64,000 nucleotides of DNA. Origin: CAVQRB01 sp963715055 (GTDB taxonomy: Bacteria > Pseudomonadota > Alphaproteobacteria > Rhodobacterales > Rhodobacteraceae). The stretch covers positions 434,001 through 498,000 of the forward strand of contig CAVQRB010000001.1 of NCBI GenBank assembly GCA_963715055.1, written 5' to 3'. The notes below the pieces were generated by a model. That model saw only the letters and a list, made by a program, of their open reading frames with translations. It had not been told where the DNA came from and did not search any database. Each line of letters begins with the position of its first letter. The first letter of the stretch is position 1. Made by a program: the position numbers and the translations under genes. Shown here piece after piece: positions 19,043-28,800 of this stretch.

Positions 19043-19628
19043 CCGTCGCCTCCAGGACATCGGGTCGGGAAAGAAGCGCATCGGCCACCCGTTTCGCCAT
19101 CATCTCGATCGAGACGGGCGGCGCGCAGGGCACGCGCAGATCGGCCTTGCTGTACTCGGGCACGCGCTTGGAAACCAGCTCCTCGAGGGTGGCCCGCGGG
19201 TTGGCGGTCCGCAGCAAGGGTCGCGTGTCGCGGTGCCGTACCCGGCTCCACAACAGATCCGTATCCGCATCGAGCCAGACCGCGACGCCATGCTTCGATA
19301 TCGCGTTTCGGTTGACCTCCGACAGAAAGGCACCGCCGCCGGTTGAAAGAACACAGGCGGAGCCGCGCAGGAGGCGCTGAATGACTTCCGCTTCCCGCGC
19401 GCGGAAGAACGCTTCCCCGTCGCGGGCAAAGATCTCGGGCACGCTCATGTTCGCCGCCGCCTCGATCTCCTGGTCCGAATCAAGGAAGGGAACCGTCAGA
19501 AGCTGCGCCAGAGCGCGCCCGACAGCGGTTTTCCCGGCGCCCATCATGCCCACCATCACGATCGTTTTCTTCAACCGCAGGTGATGCGCTGGTGTGACAT
19601 CGGCTGTTGATTGCTGAAAATCGCTCAT
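19035..19628 (-). CDS. aroK: Shikimate kinase (AroK)
   Basis: A 197-residue P-loop kinase that phosphorylates shikimate. Walker A is GMMGAGKTA near residues 27-35. The shikimate-binding DSDQEIE and the STGGGAFL block are present, and the lid has the RDTRPLL segment. The N-terminus carries about 20 extra residues before the core. The ATG is on the same strand as aroB and overlaps it, forming aroK-aroB. The gene is divergent from a small membrane-protein gene at 19712 across an 83-base gap. Confidence 0.95.
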   Translation of the reverse strand: MSDFQQSTADVTPAHHLRLKKTIVMVGMMGAGKTAVGRALAQLLTVPFLDSDQEIEAAANMSVPEIFARDGEAFFRAREAEVIQRLLRGSACVLSTGGGAFLSEVNRNAISKHGVAVWLDADTDLLWSRVRHRDTRPLLRTANPRATLEELVSKRVPEYSKADLRVPCAPPVSIEMMAKRVADALLSRPDVLEATDA

Positions 19629-19711
19629 AACGGACTGAATGACGTGATATTGATGAAAAGGCCATATATAAGTTGAAGAAAACGGCAGGCAATCGAAGGC
19701 AGTTCGGATCG

Positions 19712-19861
19712 ATGTTCAGAATTATAAAGGTGTTGTTCTACCTCGCCATTCTTGGTGGCATTGGGCTTGTGGGATACGCTTATGTCGGCCCGTTTTTCGG
19801 GGCGGATTTCTCCGCGCCGCAATCAGAGCAGCGTGTTCCCGTGACGCTTGATGCCGAATAG
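19712..19861 (+). CDS. Small membrane protein (49 aa)
   Basis: A 49-residue frame with one hydrophobic span at about residues 5-27 (VLFYLAILGGIGLVGYAYVG) and a short polar tail ending PVTLDAE. An upstream ATG-like start at 19673 would add residues of no clear origin. Its stop overlaps the start of the next exported protein by 11 bases, suggesting coupling. The pair lies between aroK and xerD. I see no function beyond membrane anchoring. Confidence 0.65.
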   Translation: MFRIIKVLFYLAILGGIGLVGYAYVGPFFGADFSAPQSEQRVPVTLDAE

Positions 19862-21398
19862 CTCTTCCCTTTTTTCCCTGCTGACGGTGCTTGGAGCTTT
19901 TGTCGGTCAGGTGAGCCTTGCGCAGGACCAGCCCCTTTCCGTCATCGACTGGGTGCAACAGCATCCGAACCAGCCGCCGATCACTTCCGTGGGCCTGCCG
20001 AACCCGCTCGAGCCTCCTGTCGCCCCCACCGCCGTAATCCCGCAGGTCGAGGTGGCGCCGCTCGCGCAAGACGCGGTGCGGATCATCGGTCTGGTGCCAG
20101 CGACGGTCACCGGCCTGCCACAGGACCTCTGGCGCGGCAGCGATCCGCGCAGTCTGAGCATGCAGGTCGCAAATCTGCCCGATTTCGGCCTGCCCGCAGC
20201 CCAGGCGCTGATGTATACCCTCCTGCTCACCGAGGCGCTGGGGCCCGGAACGGATGCCCAGGAAGAGGATCTCTTCACCCTCGCGCGGGTCAATGCGCTT
20301 CTGCGGTTCGGGGCGCTCGACGCCGCGATGGCGCTGATCGAGCAGGCCGACGTGACACGCGATGTGGCGCATTTCTCCGCCTATCTCGATATCGCCCTGC
20401 TCACCGGTGCGGAGGATACGGCCTGTGCGACACTGGCGCAGAACCGCCATCTTGCGCCCTCCTACGCGCATATGATTTTCTGCACCCTTCGCGGGGGCGA
20501 GTTCAATGACGCGGCCCTGGTCTTCGATACCGCCACGACGCTTGGATTGCTGAGCCCGCAGGAAGAAACGCTGCTGGCCTTGTTCCTTGATGCAGAGCTG
20601 GCCGATACGACGGATCCGCTGCCCCCGCCCGAGAACGTGACGCCCCTGCTCTTCCGGCTCTACGAGACCCTCGGCGAGCCTCTGCCGACGCGCGGACTGC
20701 CACGGGCCTTCGCCGTGGCGGACCTGCGCGACGTGGCGGGATGGAAGCAGCAGATTGAAGCCGCCGAGCGTCTGGCGCGATCGGGCGCTCTGCCCCCGAA
20801 TGCGCTCCTCGGTCTTTACACCGAGCGCGAACCCGCCGCCTCGGGAGGGACATGGGACCGCGTGGAGGCCGTGCAACGCTTCGACACGGCGCTCCGGACC
20901 GGATCGTCGGAGGCGGTCTCGAAAACCCTGCCCGAGGCCTGGGCGGCGATGCAGTCCGAGGCACTCGAAGTGGTTTTCTCCTCGCTCTTTGCGCGCGACC
21001 TCGCGGCCTTCACGCTGGAGGCACGCGCCGCCACGATCGCGGGAACCATGTCGCTCCTGTCGCAGGACTACCAGACCGCGGGTCTTGCCACACCGGATGC
21101 GCTTCTGAAGGCGGTCGCCCAAGGCAACGTGCAGGGCGTCGCGGTCGATACGCCGCAGGCGCAATCCGTGGCTCTTGGGTTCGGCGCGGACTCGGCGCGC
21201 GCGGACCTGGTTTCCATGGCCGCCGACGGGCGCCGGGGCGAAGCGATCCTGCGGGCGCTGGTACTGCTCGAATCCGGTGCGTCGGGTGATCCGGTATCGC
21301 TGGCGGCTGCTCTTGGCACGCTGCGCGCGCTGGGGCTTGAGGACACCATGCGCCGGGCCGCACTGCAGGTGCTTCTACTGGATCGCTACAGAGGATGA
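19851..21398 (+). CDS. Exported protein of unknown function (515 aa)
   Basis: A 515-residue protein with a signal peptide (residues 1-24, LGAFVGQVSLAQ). The mature part is rich in alanine, leucine and acidic residues and looks like helical repeats, with many helix-turn-helix-like pairs such as AQALMYTLLLTEAL and VNALLRFGALDAAMALI. This would fit a solenoid (TPR-like) scaffold in the periplasm, but I see no strict repeat signature. A two-codon alternative start (TTG at 19848) exists. It is eight bases ahead of xerD on the same strand. Confidence 0.75.
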   Translation: MPNSSSLFSLLTVLGAFVGQVSLAQDQPLSVIDWVQQHPNQPPITSVGLPNPLEPPVAPTAVIPQVEVAPLAQDAVRIIGLVPATVTGLPQDLWRGSDPRSLSMQVANLPDFGLPAAQALMYTLLLTEALGPGTDAQEEDLFTLARVNALLRFGALDAAMALIEQADVTRDVAHFSAYLDIALLTGAEDTACATLAQNRHLAPSYAHMIFCTLRGGEFNDAALVFDTATTLGLLSPQEETLLALFLDAELADTTDPLPPPENVTPLLFRLYETLGEPLPTRGLPRAFAVADLRDVAGWKQQIEAAERLARSGALPPNALLGLYTEREPAASGGTWDRVEAVQRFDTALRTGSSEAVSKTLPEAWAAMQSEALEVVFSSLFARDLAAFTLEARAATIAGTMSLLSQDYQTAGLATPDALLKAVAQGNVQGVAVDTPQAQSVALGFGADSARADLVSMAADGRRGEAILRALVLLESGASGDPVSLAAALGTLRALGLEDTMRRAALQVLLLDRYRG

Positions 21399-21405
21399 CG
21401 CTGTC

Positions 21406-22374
21406 ATGAGCGAGCGCCATTGGATATCCGCATTTCTCGAAGCGCAGGCGGCGGAGCTCGGTGCCGCGCGCAACACGCTGCTTGCCTACGGGCGCGACCT
21501 CACGGATTTCGACGCATGGCTCAGCAATCGCTCCTTGGGTTTTGCGGGTGTCACCAAGGCGGATGTGGAAGGCTATCTGGTGCATTGCGATGCGCAGGGC
21601 CTGTCCCCCGCCACCCGCGCGCGCCGCCTTTCCGCGATAAAGCAACTCTATCGTTTCGCCTTCGAGGAAGGCTGGCGCGAGGACAACCCGGCGGTTCAGA
21701 TCGCGGGCCCGGGCCAGGGCAAGCGCCTGCCGCAGACCCTTTCGGAGGCGGAAGTCGACCGGCTGCTCGAGGCAGCGCGGTGCTCGGGACGCAACCCGGT
21801 CGAGCGGGACCGGAACACTTGCCTGATGGAGCTGCTCTATGCGACGGGCATGCGCGTCTCGGAACTCGTAAGCCTGCCAGTCAGCGCCGCACGGGGTGAT
21901 CCGAGAATGCTCCTGATATCGGGCAAGGGTGGCAAGGAGCGCATGGTGCCACTCTCGGCACCTGCGCGCGAAGCCCTGTCGGCCTGGCTCAAGCGTCGTG
22001 ATACCGCGGAAGCCGAGAAAAAGTCCAAGGGGTTGCCCGCGTCCAGACATCTTTTTCCCTCGCACGGCGCCCAGGGGTATCTGACGCGTCACCGCTTCTA
22101 CCTGCTGATCAAGGAATTCGCCGTTGCAGGTGGTGTCGCGCCGTCAAAGGTCACACCGCACAAGCTGCGACATGCTTTCGCGACGCATCTTCTGGCCAAC
22201 GGCGCCGATCTGCGCTCGATCCAGACGCTGCTCGGCCATGCGGATGTGGCGACCACGGAAATCTACACCCATGTGCTCGAAGCACGCCTGTCCGATCTGG
22301 TGCTGAACCATCACCCGCTGTCGGAAAAGCCCCGGCGCAAGCTACCCGGCAAGATCTCCTCGGACGGCCAGTAG
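21406..22374 (+). CDS. xerD: Tyrosine recombinase XerD
   Basis: A 322-residue site-specific recombinase that, with XerC, resolves chromosome dimers at dif. The N-terminal SAM-like DNA-binding domain covers about 1-90. The catalytic domain has all hallmark residues: R150 in TGMRVSEL, H252 and R255 in HKLRHAFATH, H278 in LLGHADV, and Y287 in IYTHV. The ATG at 21406 gives the family length, although the frame is open further upstream through the previous gene. Its last 64 bases overlap the opposite-strand metallophosphoesterase gene. Confidence 0.95.
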   Translation: MSERHWISAFLEAQAAELGAARNTLLAYGRDLTDFDAWLSNRSLGFAGVTKADVEGYLVHCDAQGLSPATRARRLSAIKQLYRFAFEEGWREDNPAVQIAGPGQGKRLPQTLSEAEVDRLLEAARCSGRNPVERDRNTCLMELLYATGMRVSELVSLPVSAARGDPRMLLISGKGGKERMVPLSAPAREALSAWLKRRDTAEAEKKSKGLPASRHLFPSHGAQGYLTRHRFYLLIKEFAVAGGVAPSKVTPHKLRHAFATHLLANGADLRSIQTLLGHADVATTEIYTHVLEARLSDLVLNHHPLSEKPRRKLPGKISSDGQ

Positions 22375-23126
22375 CCCGAGTCCAGTGCAAGATCATAGCC
22401 TTGGGTCAACCCGGCGCGGACCATGTCACTGACCGCCGCCGCCACGTCATAGCGCAACGGCCTGAAATCGACCTCGCCCTTGTCCAGTACCGCAAAGCGG
22501 GTGTCCGGGCTGCCGTCGTTCGGCGGCATGCCGATCACGCCGGCATTGATCCAGCGGCCTTTCGTCGTGTCGCGCAGGAAGGGCAAGCCGCAGTGTCCGG
22601 CGATCACGTGCTGCACAGGACCGCACAGGGCCTCGACAAGCGCCCATTCCTCGCGAAAGGCGGTCTCCTCGGACACCGGCCAGAGGAAACGCGCGATATT
22701 GCTCACACCACCGTGGATCACCGCATAGCGCCCACCGTGATGGCGAAACCTGATCACATCCGGGCAGGCGGCCATCCAGGCCCGGTGCTTCGCGACAAGC
22801 CGCTGACCGGCAAAGCCATACCATCCGGCGCTCAAGAGGTCGCAGGTGCTGCCCGCGTCGAAACCGCATCCGCAATCGGGCGCATCCTTAGCCAGTTGTT
22901 TCTCGCAGTTGCCGGCAACTACCGCCACCCCTGCCTCCATGAGCAGATCGACCGTGCCCGCCGGATCGCCGCAATAGGCGACCACATCCCCGGTGCAGAT
23001 CATCGATTCCATGGGCACGTCCAACCCCCGCGCCGTATCGAGGAGCGCCTGAAGCGCCTGCAGGTTGGAATACGGCCCGCCAAAGAGCAACACCGGGCCC
23101 TCCAAAGTGCCCAGATCCCGCACCAC
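22311..23126 (-). CDS. Metallophosphoesterase family protein with altered first motif
   Basis: A 271-residue protein of the calcineurin-like phosphoesterase fold. Recognisable motifs are CTGDVVAYCGDP, VVAGNCE, VIHGG and VIAGHCG, which cover the metal-binding aspartate, asparagine and histidines. The first motif, normally DxHGN, reads GGPYSNLQA, lacking the aspartate and histidine. The start is placed at the GTG at 23126, where GGGAGG lies eight bases upstream, rather than at the longer frame from 23180. Substrate is unknown. Its last coding bases overlap xerD. Confidence 0.85.
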   Translation of the reverse strand: MVRDLGTLEGPVLLFGGPYSNLQALQALLDTARGLDVPMESMICTGDVVAYCGDPAGTVDLLMEAGVAVVAGNCEKQLAKDAPDCGCGFDAGSTCDLLSAGWYGFAGQRLVAKHRAWMAACPDVIRFRHHGGRYAVIHGGVSNIARFLWPVSEETAFREEWALVEALCGPVQHVIAGHCGLPFLRDTTKGRWINAGVIGMPPNDGSPDTRFAVLDKGEVDFRPLRYDVAAAVSDMVRAGLTQGYDLALDSGYWPSEEILPGSLRRGFSDSG

Positions 23127-23200
23127 GGCTCCATCCTCCCTTGATTGCACGCAGCGCGACCCCCATAACCTCAGCATCACTCATAAAGGTACTCTCTCAA

Positions 23201-24508
23201 ATGGACCCCGCTTCGGCAACCTTCGACACTGCATTCTGGATGACAGCCGGTTTCATTCTGCTGCTTCTGGTCTGCTCTGGCTTCTTCTCCGGCTCGGAGA
23301 CGGCATTGACCGCGGCATCGCGCGGCAAACTGCGCACCCAGGCCGACAAGGGCAACGCAGGCGCTGAGCGCGCGCTGAAGATCACCGAAGACAACGAGCG
23401 CCTGATCGGCTCGGTTCTGCTTGGTAACAACCTCGTGAACATTCTGGCCGCCTCGCTGGCCACAGCGCTTTTCACCCGTGCCTTCGGCGAGAGCGGCGTG
23501 GCGATCGCGACACTTGTAATGACCTTTCTGGTTCTGATCTTCGCGGAAGTCCTGCCCAAGACCTATGCCATCACCAACGCAGAGCGTGCTGCGGCACTGG
23601 TATCGCGCCCGATCATGTTCATCGTGACGATCTTCTCCCCAGTGGTCGCCGCGGTCCGTCTGCTTGTGCGCGGCGTCCTGCGCGTTTTCGGCGTGCAGAT
23701 CGATCCCGACAGCAACATTCTGGCGGTGCGCGAGGAAATCGAGGGCGCCTTGCAACTGGGCCACTCCGAAGGGGTAGTTGAAAAAGAGCACCGCGACCGG
23801 ATCCTCGGTGCGCTCGATCTCAATGAACGTGTGGTCGAGGAGATCATGCTCCATCGCTCCGGCATCGAGATGATCAACGCCGACGACACGCCGGGAGAGA
23901 TCCTTGATCAATGTCTGCAATCCAGCCACACGCGGCTCCCGGTCTACCGTGGCGATCAGGAAAACATCATCGGCGTGATCCATGCCAAGGATCTTCTGCG
24001 CGCGATGTACAAGATCATCGGCGGCCCCGAAGGCGATGCCAAGAAGCTGAAATCCTTCAAGATCACCGATGTGGCGATGAAGCCCTACTTCGTGCCGGAA
24101 ACCTCCACGCTGGACGAGCAGATGCGCCAGTTCCTGCGCCGTCGCACGCATTTCGCGCTGGTGGTGGACGAATATGGCTCGCTGCAAGGGCTGATCACGC
24201 TGGAGGATATTCTGGAGGAAATCGTCGGGGAGATCACCGACGAATTCGACCCGCATGCCGAACACCCGGTGCGCAAGGCCGAGGACGGCAATTTCCTGAT
24301 CGAAGGCGCGATGACGATCCGCGACCTCAACCGCGCGACCGACTGGAACCTGCCCGACGACGAGGCGAACACGGTCGCGGGGCTTGTGATCCACGAGGCG
24401 CAGATGATCCCCACCACCGGGCAGGTCTTCAACTTCCACGGCTTCCGCTTCGAAGTGCGCGCGCGGCAGGGCAACCGGATCACCGAGTTGAAGATTCGTC
24501 CCCTCTGA
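23201..24508 (+). CDS. CNNM/CBS domain transporter-like protein (HlyC/CorC family)
   Basis: A 435-residue membrane protein. Residues 1-190 are the CNNM (DUF21) domain with four hydrophobic spans and the SGFFSGSETALTA entry motif. Two CBS domains follow (about 210-330; VPETSTLDEQMRQFL and ALVVDEYGSLQGLITLEDILEE), then a CorC_HlyC C-terminal domain ending FRFEVRARQGNRITELKI. Members are linked with magnesium/cobalt efflux. The start at 23201 is chosen over an ORF start at 23141 by family length and an AAGGT site. It is convergent with the cupin gene. Confidence 0.92.
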   Translation: MDPASATFDTAFWMTAGFILLLLVCSGFFSGSETALTAASRGKLRTQADKGNAGAERALKITEDNERLIGSVLLGNNLVNILAASLATALFTRAFGESGVAIATLVMTFLVLIFAEVLPKTYAITNAERAAALVSRPIMFIVTIFSPVVAAVRLLVRGVLRVFGVQIDPDSNILAVREEIEGALQLGHSEGVVEKEHRDRILGALDLNERVVEEIMLHRSGIEMINADDTPGEILDQCLQSSHTRLPVYRGDQENIIGVIHAKDLLRAMYKIIGGPEGDAKKLKSFKITDVAMKPYFVPETSTLDEQMRQFLRRRTHFALVVDEYGSLQGLITLEDILEEIVGEITDEFDPHAEHPVRKAEDGNFLIEGAMTIRDLNRATDWNLPDDEANTVAGLVIHEAQMIPTTGQVFNFHGFRFEVRARQGNRITELKIRPL

Positions 24509-24525
24509 GGGTCAGGCCGCCCGCA

Positions 24526-24921
24526 TCACTGGACCGGTTCGACCAGCGGCTTGCCCTTGTCGACGACATGAACCGTGGTGACGATCATCGGCTTGTCGCC
24601 GGTGACCGTGAAACCGCCATGGACCATGCCTCTGGGAAAACTCAGGGCGACGCCGTCGGAAAACGCGATGTCCTCGCCATCAAGGGTACGCGCGGTGCCA
24701 CCCTGCATGACAATGGCATGTTCGTCGCCGGGATGCCTGTGCAGCGGGACGGTGCCGCCGGGCATGATGACGAGCCGTGCGACCACAACCTCCATCTGAG
24801 GCACATTGCTCAGATCCGCCCGGTTCAACTCGGTCCTCTCGATCAGGTTTTCGGCTGAGGCAGCACCTGACACAACTGCAAGCAAAGAGATCGCCGCGAG
24901 GCGCTGCACTGTTTTCCGCAT
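24526..24921 (-). CDS. Exported cupin-domain protein
   Basis: A 131-residue protein with a signal peptide (residues 1-23, ending GAASA) and one cupin fold. The cupin motif is visible in GGTVPLHRHPGDEHAIVMQG, with the histidines and glutamate that usually bind a metal, and in the second half around SFPRGMVHGGF. It is secreted to the periplasm. Start at 24921 is supported by a GGAGG site nine bases upstream; the frame itself continues to 24996. Substrate is unknown. Confidence 0.85.
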   Translation of the reverse strand: MRKTVQRLAAISLLAVVSGAASAENLIERTELNRADLSNVPQMEVVVARLVIMPGGTVPLHRHPGDEHAIVMQGGTARTLDGEDIAFSDGVALSFPRGMVHGGFTVTGDKPMIVTTVHVVDKGKPLVEPVQ

Positions 24922-25132
24922 GGCGACATTCCTCCATTCAAAATACGTCCGCCAAACAAGCATAGCACAAGCTGCACTACTTTTGCGGGCAATCATCTTC
25001 GTCTGCTACCGCTGCGCCGTCTGACCCCTGGAACATCCAACAGCGTCTGTTTGCGAAATCTTATGTCGGAATTGACAGGGCTCATCGTTTGGAAATCGCG
25101 CAAAAAAGCAGCAACAAAGGGTTGGAACTTGA

Positions 25133-26380
25133 ATGCTGGACCGTCGTATCCCCGAATGGCTACGCCATGCGCCGACGCCGGGGGTGCGCGGTTTCGCGGT
25201 CCTGTCGGGATTCGAAGCGGTGGCGCGCGGCATCCTCATTTCGGTGATGCCGATCACGGTCTACGAGATCCTGCAGGACGCGCAGATCGTCTCCGAAGTC
25301 TACTTTGCCGTCGGGCTCCTGTCGCTTGTCATCGCCTTGCTGGTGCCCTGGATGTCGCGATATGTTCCGCGCCGCTATCTCTATTCATCGGGCTGCCTCA
25401 CTTACCTTTCAGGAAGCCTTCTGGCACTCACCGGCACAGCAGCGGGCGTGATCGCGGGACTGGCCATGCTGACCGTCGCCACCGTCGTCACCTTCATCAG
25501 CATCAACGCATACCTGCTCGACTACATTGAGAAATCCCAGATAGGCAAGGTTGAGACGACCAAGCTCTTCTATTCCGCGCTTGGCTGGACGCTGGGTCCC
25601 GGTCTCGGCGTCACCCTGAAAACCTGGTGGGAGCCCGCACCCTTTCTGATCGCGGCCATGGCAGCTTTCTGCATGCTCGCGGTTTTCCTTTACCTGCGCC
25701 TCGGCAATGGCAAGCTGATCACCCGCGCCAAGGCGCCTGCCCCGAACCCGCTTGCCTTCCTGCCCCGCTTCCTCGCGCAGCCGCGCCTGATCGCGGGCTG
25801 GCTCTTTGCGGTGATCCGGTCCTGCGGCTGGTGGGTCTATGTGGTCTACATGCCGATCTATGTGGTCCAGTCCGGCCTCGGCTCCGAACTGGGCGGATGG
25901 CTTTTGTCCCTGACCAACGGCACGCTCTTCCTCACGCCCTTGATGCTGCGCTGGATGCAACGGCGCTCGGTGCGCACGGCCGTTCGAACGGGTTTTGCCG
26001 TTTCGGGCCTGCTCTTCATTGCGGCGACCTTTGTGGCAGGCACGCCGCCCATCACGCTTGTCGTGCTTTGGCTGGGCTCGTGCTTCCTGATCCTGCTGGA
26101 CGTAAGCGGCGGCTTGCCCTTCCTGCTCGCGGTCAAACCCTCGGAACGGACGGAAATGTCCGCGATCTATGCCTCCTACCGTGACGTGTCGGGCGTGCTG
26201 ACACCTGGCGCGGCCTGGGTCCTGCTGCTTTTCGGTCCGGTTTCCACCGTTTTCGCGGCCTCCGGCGTGGCGCTTCTGGGCTGCTGGGTCATGGCGCGCA
26301 AGCTGCACCCCAAGCTCGGCAAGGAGCGGATCGCCTATGCGCCTGCTGCCGTTCCGGCGCCCAAAAAAGCCGCTGCCTAG
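25133..26380 (+). CDS. MFS transporter
   Basis: A 415-residue membrane protein with about twelve hydrophobic segments, in two halves separated by a basic loop at about residues 196-215 (GNGKLITRAKAPAPNP). It fits the major facilitator fold, though the usual loop-2 G-x-L-(A/S)-D motif is not evident; short basic PWMSRYVPRRY lies in its place. Substrate is unknown. Its TAG stop shares four bases with the opposite-strand stop of the following flavoprotein gene. Confidence 0.85.
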   Translation: MLDRRIPEWLRHAPTPGVRGFAVLSGFEAVARGILISVMPITVYEILQDAQIVSEVYFAVGLLSLVIALLVPWMSRYVPRRYLYSSGCLTYLSGSLLALTGTAAGVIAGLAMLTVATVVTFISINAYLLDYIEKSQIGKVETTKLFYSALGWTLGPGLGVTLKTWWEPAPFLIAAMAAFCMLAVFLYLRLGNGKLITRAKAPAPNPLAFLPRFLAQPRLIAGWLFAVIRSCGWWVYVVYMPIYVVQSGLGSELGGWLLSLTNGTLFLTPLMLRWMQRRSVRTAVRTGFAVSGLLFIAATFVAGTPPITLVVLWLGSCFLILLDVSGGLPFLLAVKPSERTEMSAIYASYRDVSGVLTPGAAWVLLLFGPVSTVFAASGVALLGCWVMARKLHPKLGKERIAYAPAAVPAPKKAAA

Positions 26381-28800
26381 GCGCGCAGCCTTTCTCCCTT
26401 GGGATCAAAAGGTGGCTCTGGCAGGATCGTGGCCTTGTGCGGCTTGCCCAGAACCATCACCTCGACTTTGTCGCCTGGCTCGGCGTCCTTCACGTAGCCC
26501 AAGGCAAGACTCATCCCCACCCCATAGCCGTATGCGCCCGAGGTCACGCGCCCGATGCCCTTGCCGTCCCTGAAGATCGGCTCACCGCCCGTGGCGTCGG
26601 CATTGGAGGCATCGGTCTGCGCGCTGTCGAGAGCAAGAATGACCAGATGTTCCCGCGCTGGCTTCGCGAGGGTCTCGGCGACGGCGGATTTGTTGAGGAA
26701 GTCCTTCTCCATCTTGCACAGACGATCGAGCCCCACTTCCTGCGGCCAGTATTCGGGCGAATACTCACGGCTCCAGGAACCATAGCCTTTTTCAACCCGA
26801 AGCGACATCAGCGCGCGAGAGCCCACCGGCCCTGCCCCGACGGCCTTGCCGGCCTCGAGCAAGACCTCGAAGAGCCTTGCCTGATCTTCTGCGGCACAAT
26901 GCAACTCCCAGCCCAGATCGCCGGTAAAGGACACCCTGAGCGCCAGCACCCGGATACCCGCGAGTTCGATCCATTGCGACCGCATGAAGGGGAAATCCGC
27001 TGTGGCGAGGGAGGCATTGGTCAGCCGTTGCAGCATGTCCCGCGATTTCGGACCCGCCACGTTGAAGCCGCAGACGTCGACGGTTTTGCTTTCAAACGTC
27101 GTCCCCTCCGGCAGCGGCACCTGCTTGAAGAAGCGCTGGTGATAGCGTTCCGCCATGCCCGAGCCAATGATCCAGAACTCATCCTCTCCCAGCCGCGTCA
27201 CGGTGAAATCGCCCGCGATCCCACCGCGCTTGCCGATGAGCGGTGTGAGGCAGGAGCGACCCACCGATTTGGGCATCGTGTTGGCGAAAACCGCGTTGAG
27301 CCAGTCCTCCGCCCCCGGTCCCTTGCAGGTGTATTTGGCGAAGTTGGAGATGTCGATGATGCCCGCATGCTCGCGCAGCATCCGGGCCTCGCGCCCCACG
27401 ATCTCCCACCAACCCTGCCGGGTGAAACCGTGGGTTTCATCCGCAGCCCCCACGGTGTCGCCGAAATACAAGGGATGTTCCCAGCCGTAGTTGAGGCCGA
27501 AGACAGCGCCCATATCCTTCTGCATCTGGTAAACCGAACGCACCCGTACGGGGCGCCCTGCGGCGCGTTCCTCGTTCGGAAAGTGTATCTTGAAGCGGTT
27601 GGCGTATTGATCGCCAACCTTGGCCTTGGTGAATTTCTTGTCAGCCCAGTCTCCGAAACGCGCCATGTCCCAGGCGAACATGTCGTAGCGGGTCTCGCCG
27701 GTGACGATCCAGTCGGCGGCCAGAAGCCCCATGCCACCCGATTGCGAGAAGCCCGGGATGATGCCGTTGCAACAGAAATAATTGCTGAGTTCCGGCACCG
27801 GGCCAAAAAGCACGTTGCTGTCGGGCGACCATATCATCGGGCCGTTGATCACCCGCTTGATCCCCGCCTCGCCCACGGCGGGCACCCGTTCGATGGCGCG
27901 CATCATGTTGTCCTCGATCCGCTCCAGATCATCGGCGAAAAGCTCGTGGCCAAAGCCTTGCGGCGTGCCCTCCTCGGCCCAGAACCGCAGATCCTTCTCA
28001 TAGGCGCCGACCAGCAACCCCTTGCCTTCCTGGCGCAGGTAATATTCGCCGTCCCGGTCCGCCACAGAGGGCAGACGCCGGTCGAGCCCGGCAATCTCCG
28101 CGATGGTCTCGGTCACGAAATACTGGTGTTCGGTCGGTTGCAGCGGCAGTGTGAGCCCGGCCAGCGCCGCGACTTCCCGCCCCCAGAGACCGGCGGCATT
28201 CACGATCCACTGCGTGGCAATGTCGCCTTTTTCGGTGCGCACGATCCAGGTGCCATCGGGCTGCTGTTCGGTACCGGTGACAGGGCAGAAGCGGATGATC
28301 TCGGCCCCGTTCTGCCGCGCGCCGGTGGCATAGGCATTGGTCACGCCCGAGGGGTCCACGTTGCCGCCGTTCTCCTCGTACATGATGCAGCGGATGCCGT
28401 CGTAATTGACCAGCGGATGCAACTCCTCAGCCTCCGCCCGGCTGACCTCCCTGAACGGCAGACCGTAGTATTTCGCCTTGGCCGCTTGCAGGCGCAGCTG
28501 GTGCTCGCGGGCTTCGGTCTGGGCGAGATAGAGCGAGCCTGGTTGGAACACGCCGCAAGACTGGCCGGTTTCGGCTTCCAGCCTGTTGTAGAGATCCATC
28601 GTGTAGTTCTGGATCCGCGTGATGTTGTTGTTGTCATGCAGCCCGTGGATGTTGGCCGCCGCATGCCAGGTGGAGCCGGAGGTCAGCTCCGAGCGTTCCA
28701 GCAGCACCACATCCGTCCAGCCGAGCTTCGTCAGGTGGTAGAGGATGGAGCAGCCAATGACGCCGCCTCCGATGACAACGGCCTGAGCATGGGTGCGCAT
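26377..28800 (-). CDS. FAD-dependent oxidoreductase fused to GcvT (dimethylglycine/sarcosine dehydrogenase-like), copy 1
   Basis: An 807-residue enzyme. Residues 1-390 are a DAO-type FAD domain with the nucleotide motif VVIGGGVIGCS at about 8-18 and SGSTWHAA, whose histidine 46 corresponds to the FAD-linking residue in dimethylglycine dehydrogenases. A middle FAO_M-like section follows, then a GcvT tetrahydrofolate-binding domain from about 430, ending with the GcvT C-terminal barrel. Such enzymes oxidise N-methylglycine derivatives and pass the methyl to folate. The exact substrate is not fixed by sequence. The ATG at 28800 opens the FAD motif; the frame upstream is noncoding. A paralogue is at 31167. 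Confidence 0.93.
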   Translation of the reverse strand: MRTHAQAVVIGGGVIGCSILYHLTKLGWTDVVLLERSELTSGSTWHAAANIHGLHDNNNITRIQNYTMDLYNRLEAETGQSCGVFQPGSLYLAQTEAREHQLRLQAAKAKYYGLPFREVSRAEAEELHPLVNYDGIRCIMYEENGGNVDPSGVTNAYATGARQNGAEIIRFCPVTGTEQQPDGTWIVRTEKGDIATQWIVNAAGLWGREVAALAGLTLPLQPTEHQYFVTETIAEIAGLDRRLPSVADRDGEYYLRQEGKGLLVGAYEKDLRFWAEEGTPQGFGHELFADDLERIEDNMMRAIERVPAVGEAGIKRVINGPMIWSPDSNVLFGPVPELSNYFCCNGIIPGFSQSGGMGLLAADWIVTGETRYDMFAWDMARFGDWADKKFTKAKVGDQYANRFKIHFPNEERAAGRPVRVRSVYQMQKDMGAVFGLNYGWEHPLYFGDTVGAADETHGFTRQGWWEIVGREARMLREHAGIIDISNFAKYTCKGPGAEDWLNAVFANTMPKSVGRSCLTPLIGKRGGIAGDFTVTRLGEDEFWIIGSGMAERYHQRFFKQVPLPEGTTFESKTVDVCGFNVAGPKSRDMLQRLTNASLATADFPFMRSQWIELAGIRVLALRVSFTGDLGWELHCAAEDQARLFEVLLEAGKAVGAGPVGSRALMSLRVEKGYGSWSREYSPEYWPQEVGLDRLCKMEKDFLNKSAVAETLAKPAREHLVILALDSAQTDASNADATGGEPIFRDGKGIGRVTSGAYGYGVGMSLALGYVKDAEPGDKVEVMVLGKPHKATILPEPPFDPKGERLRA

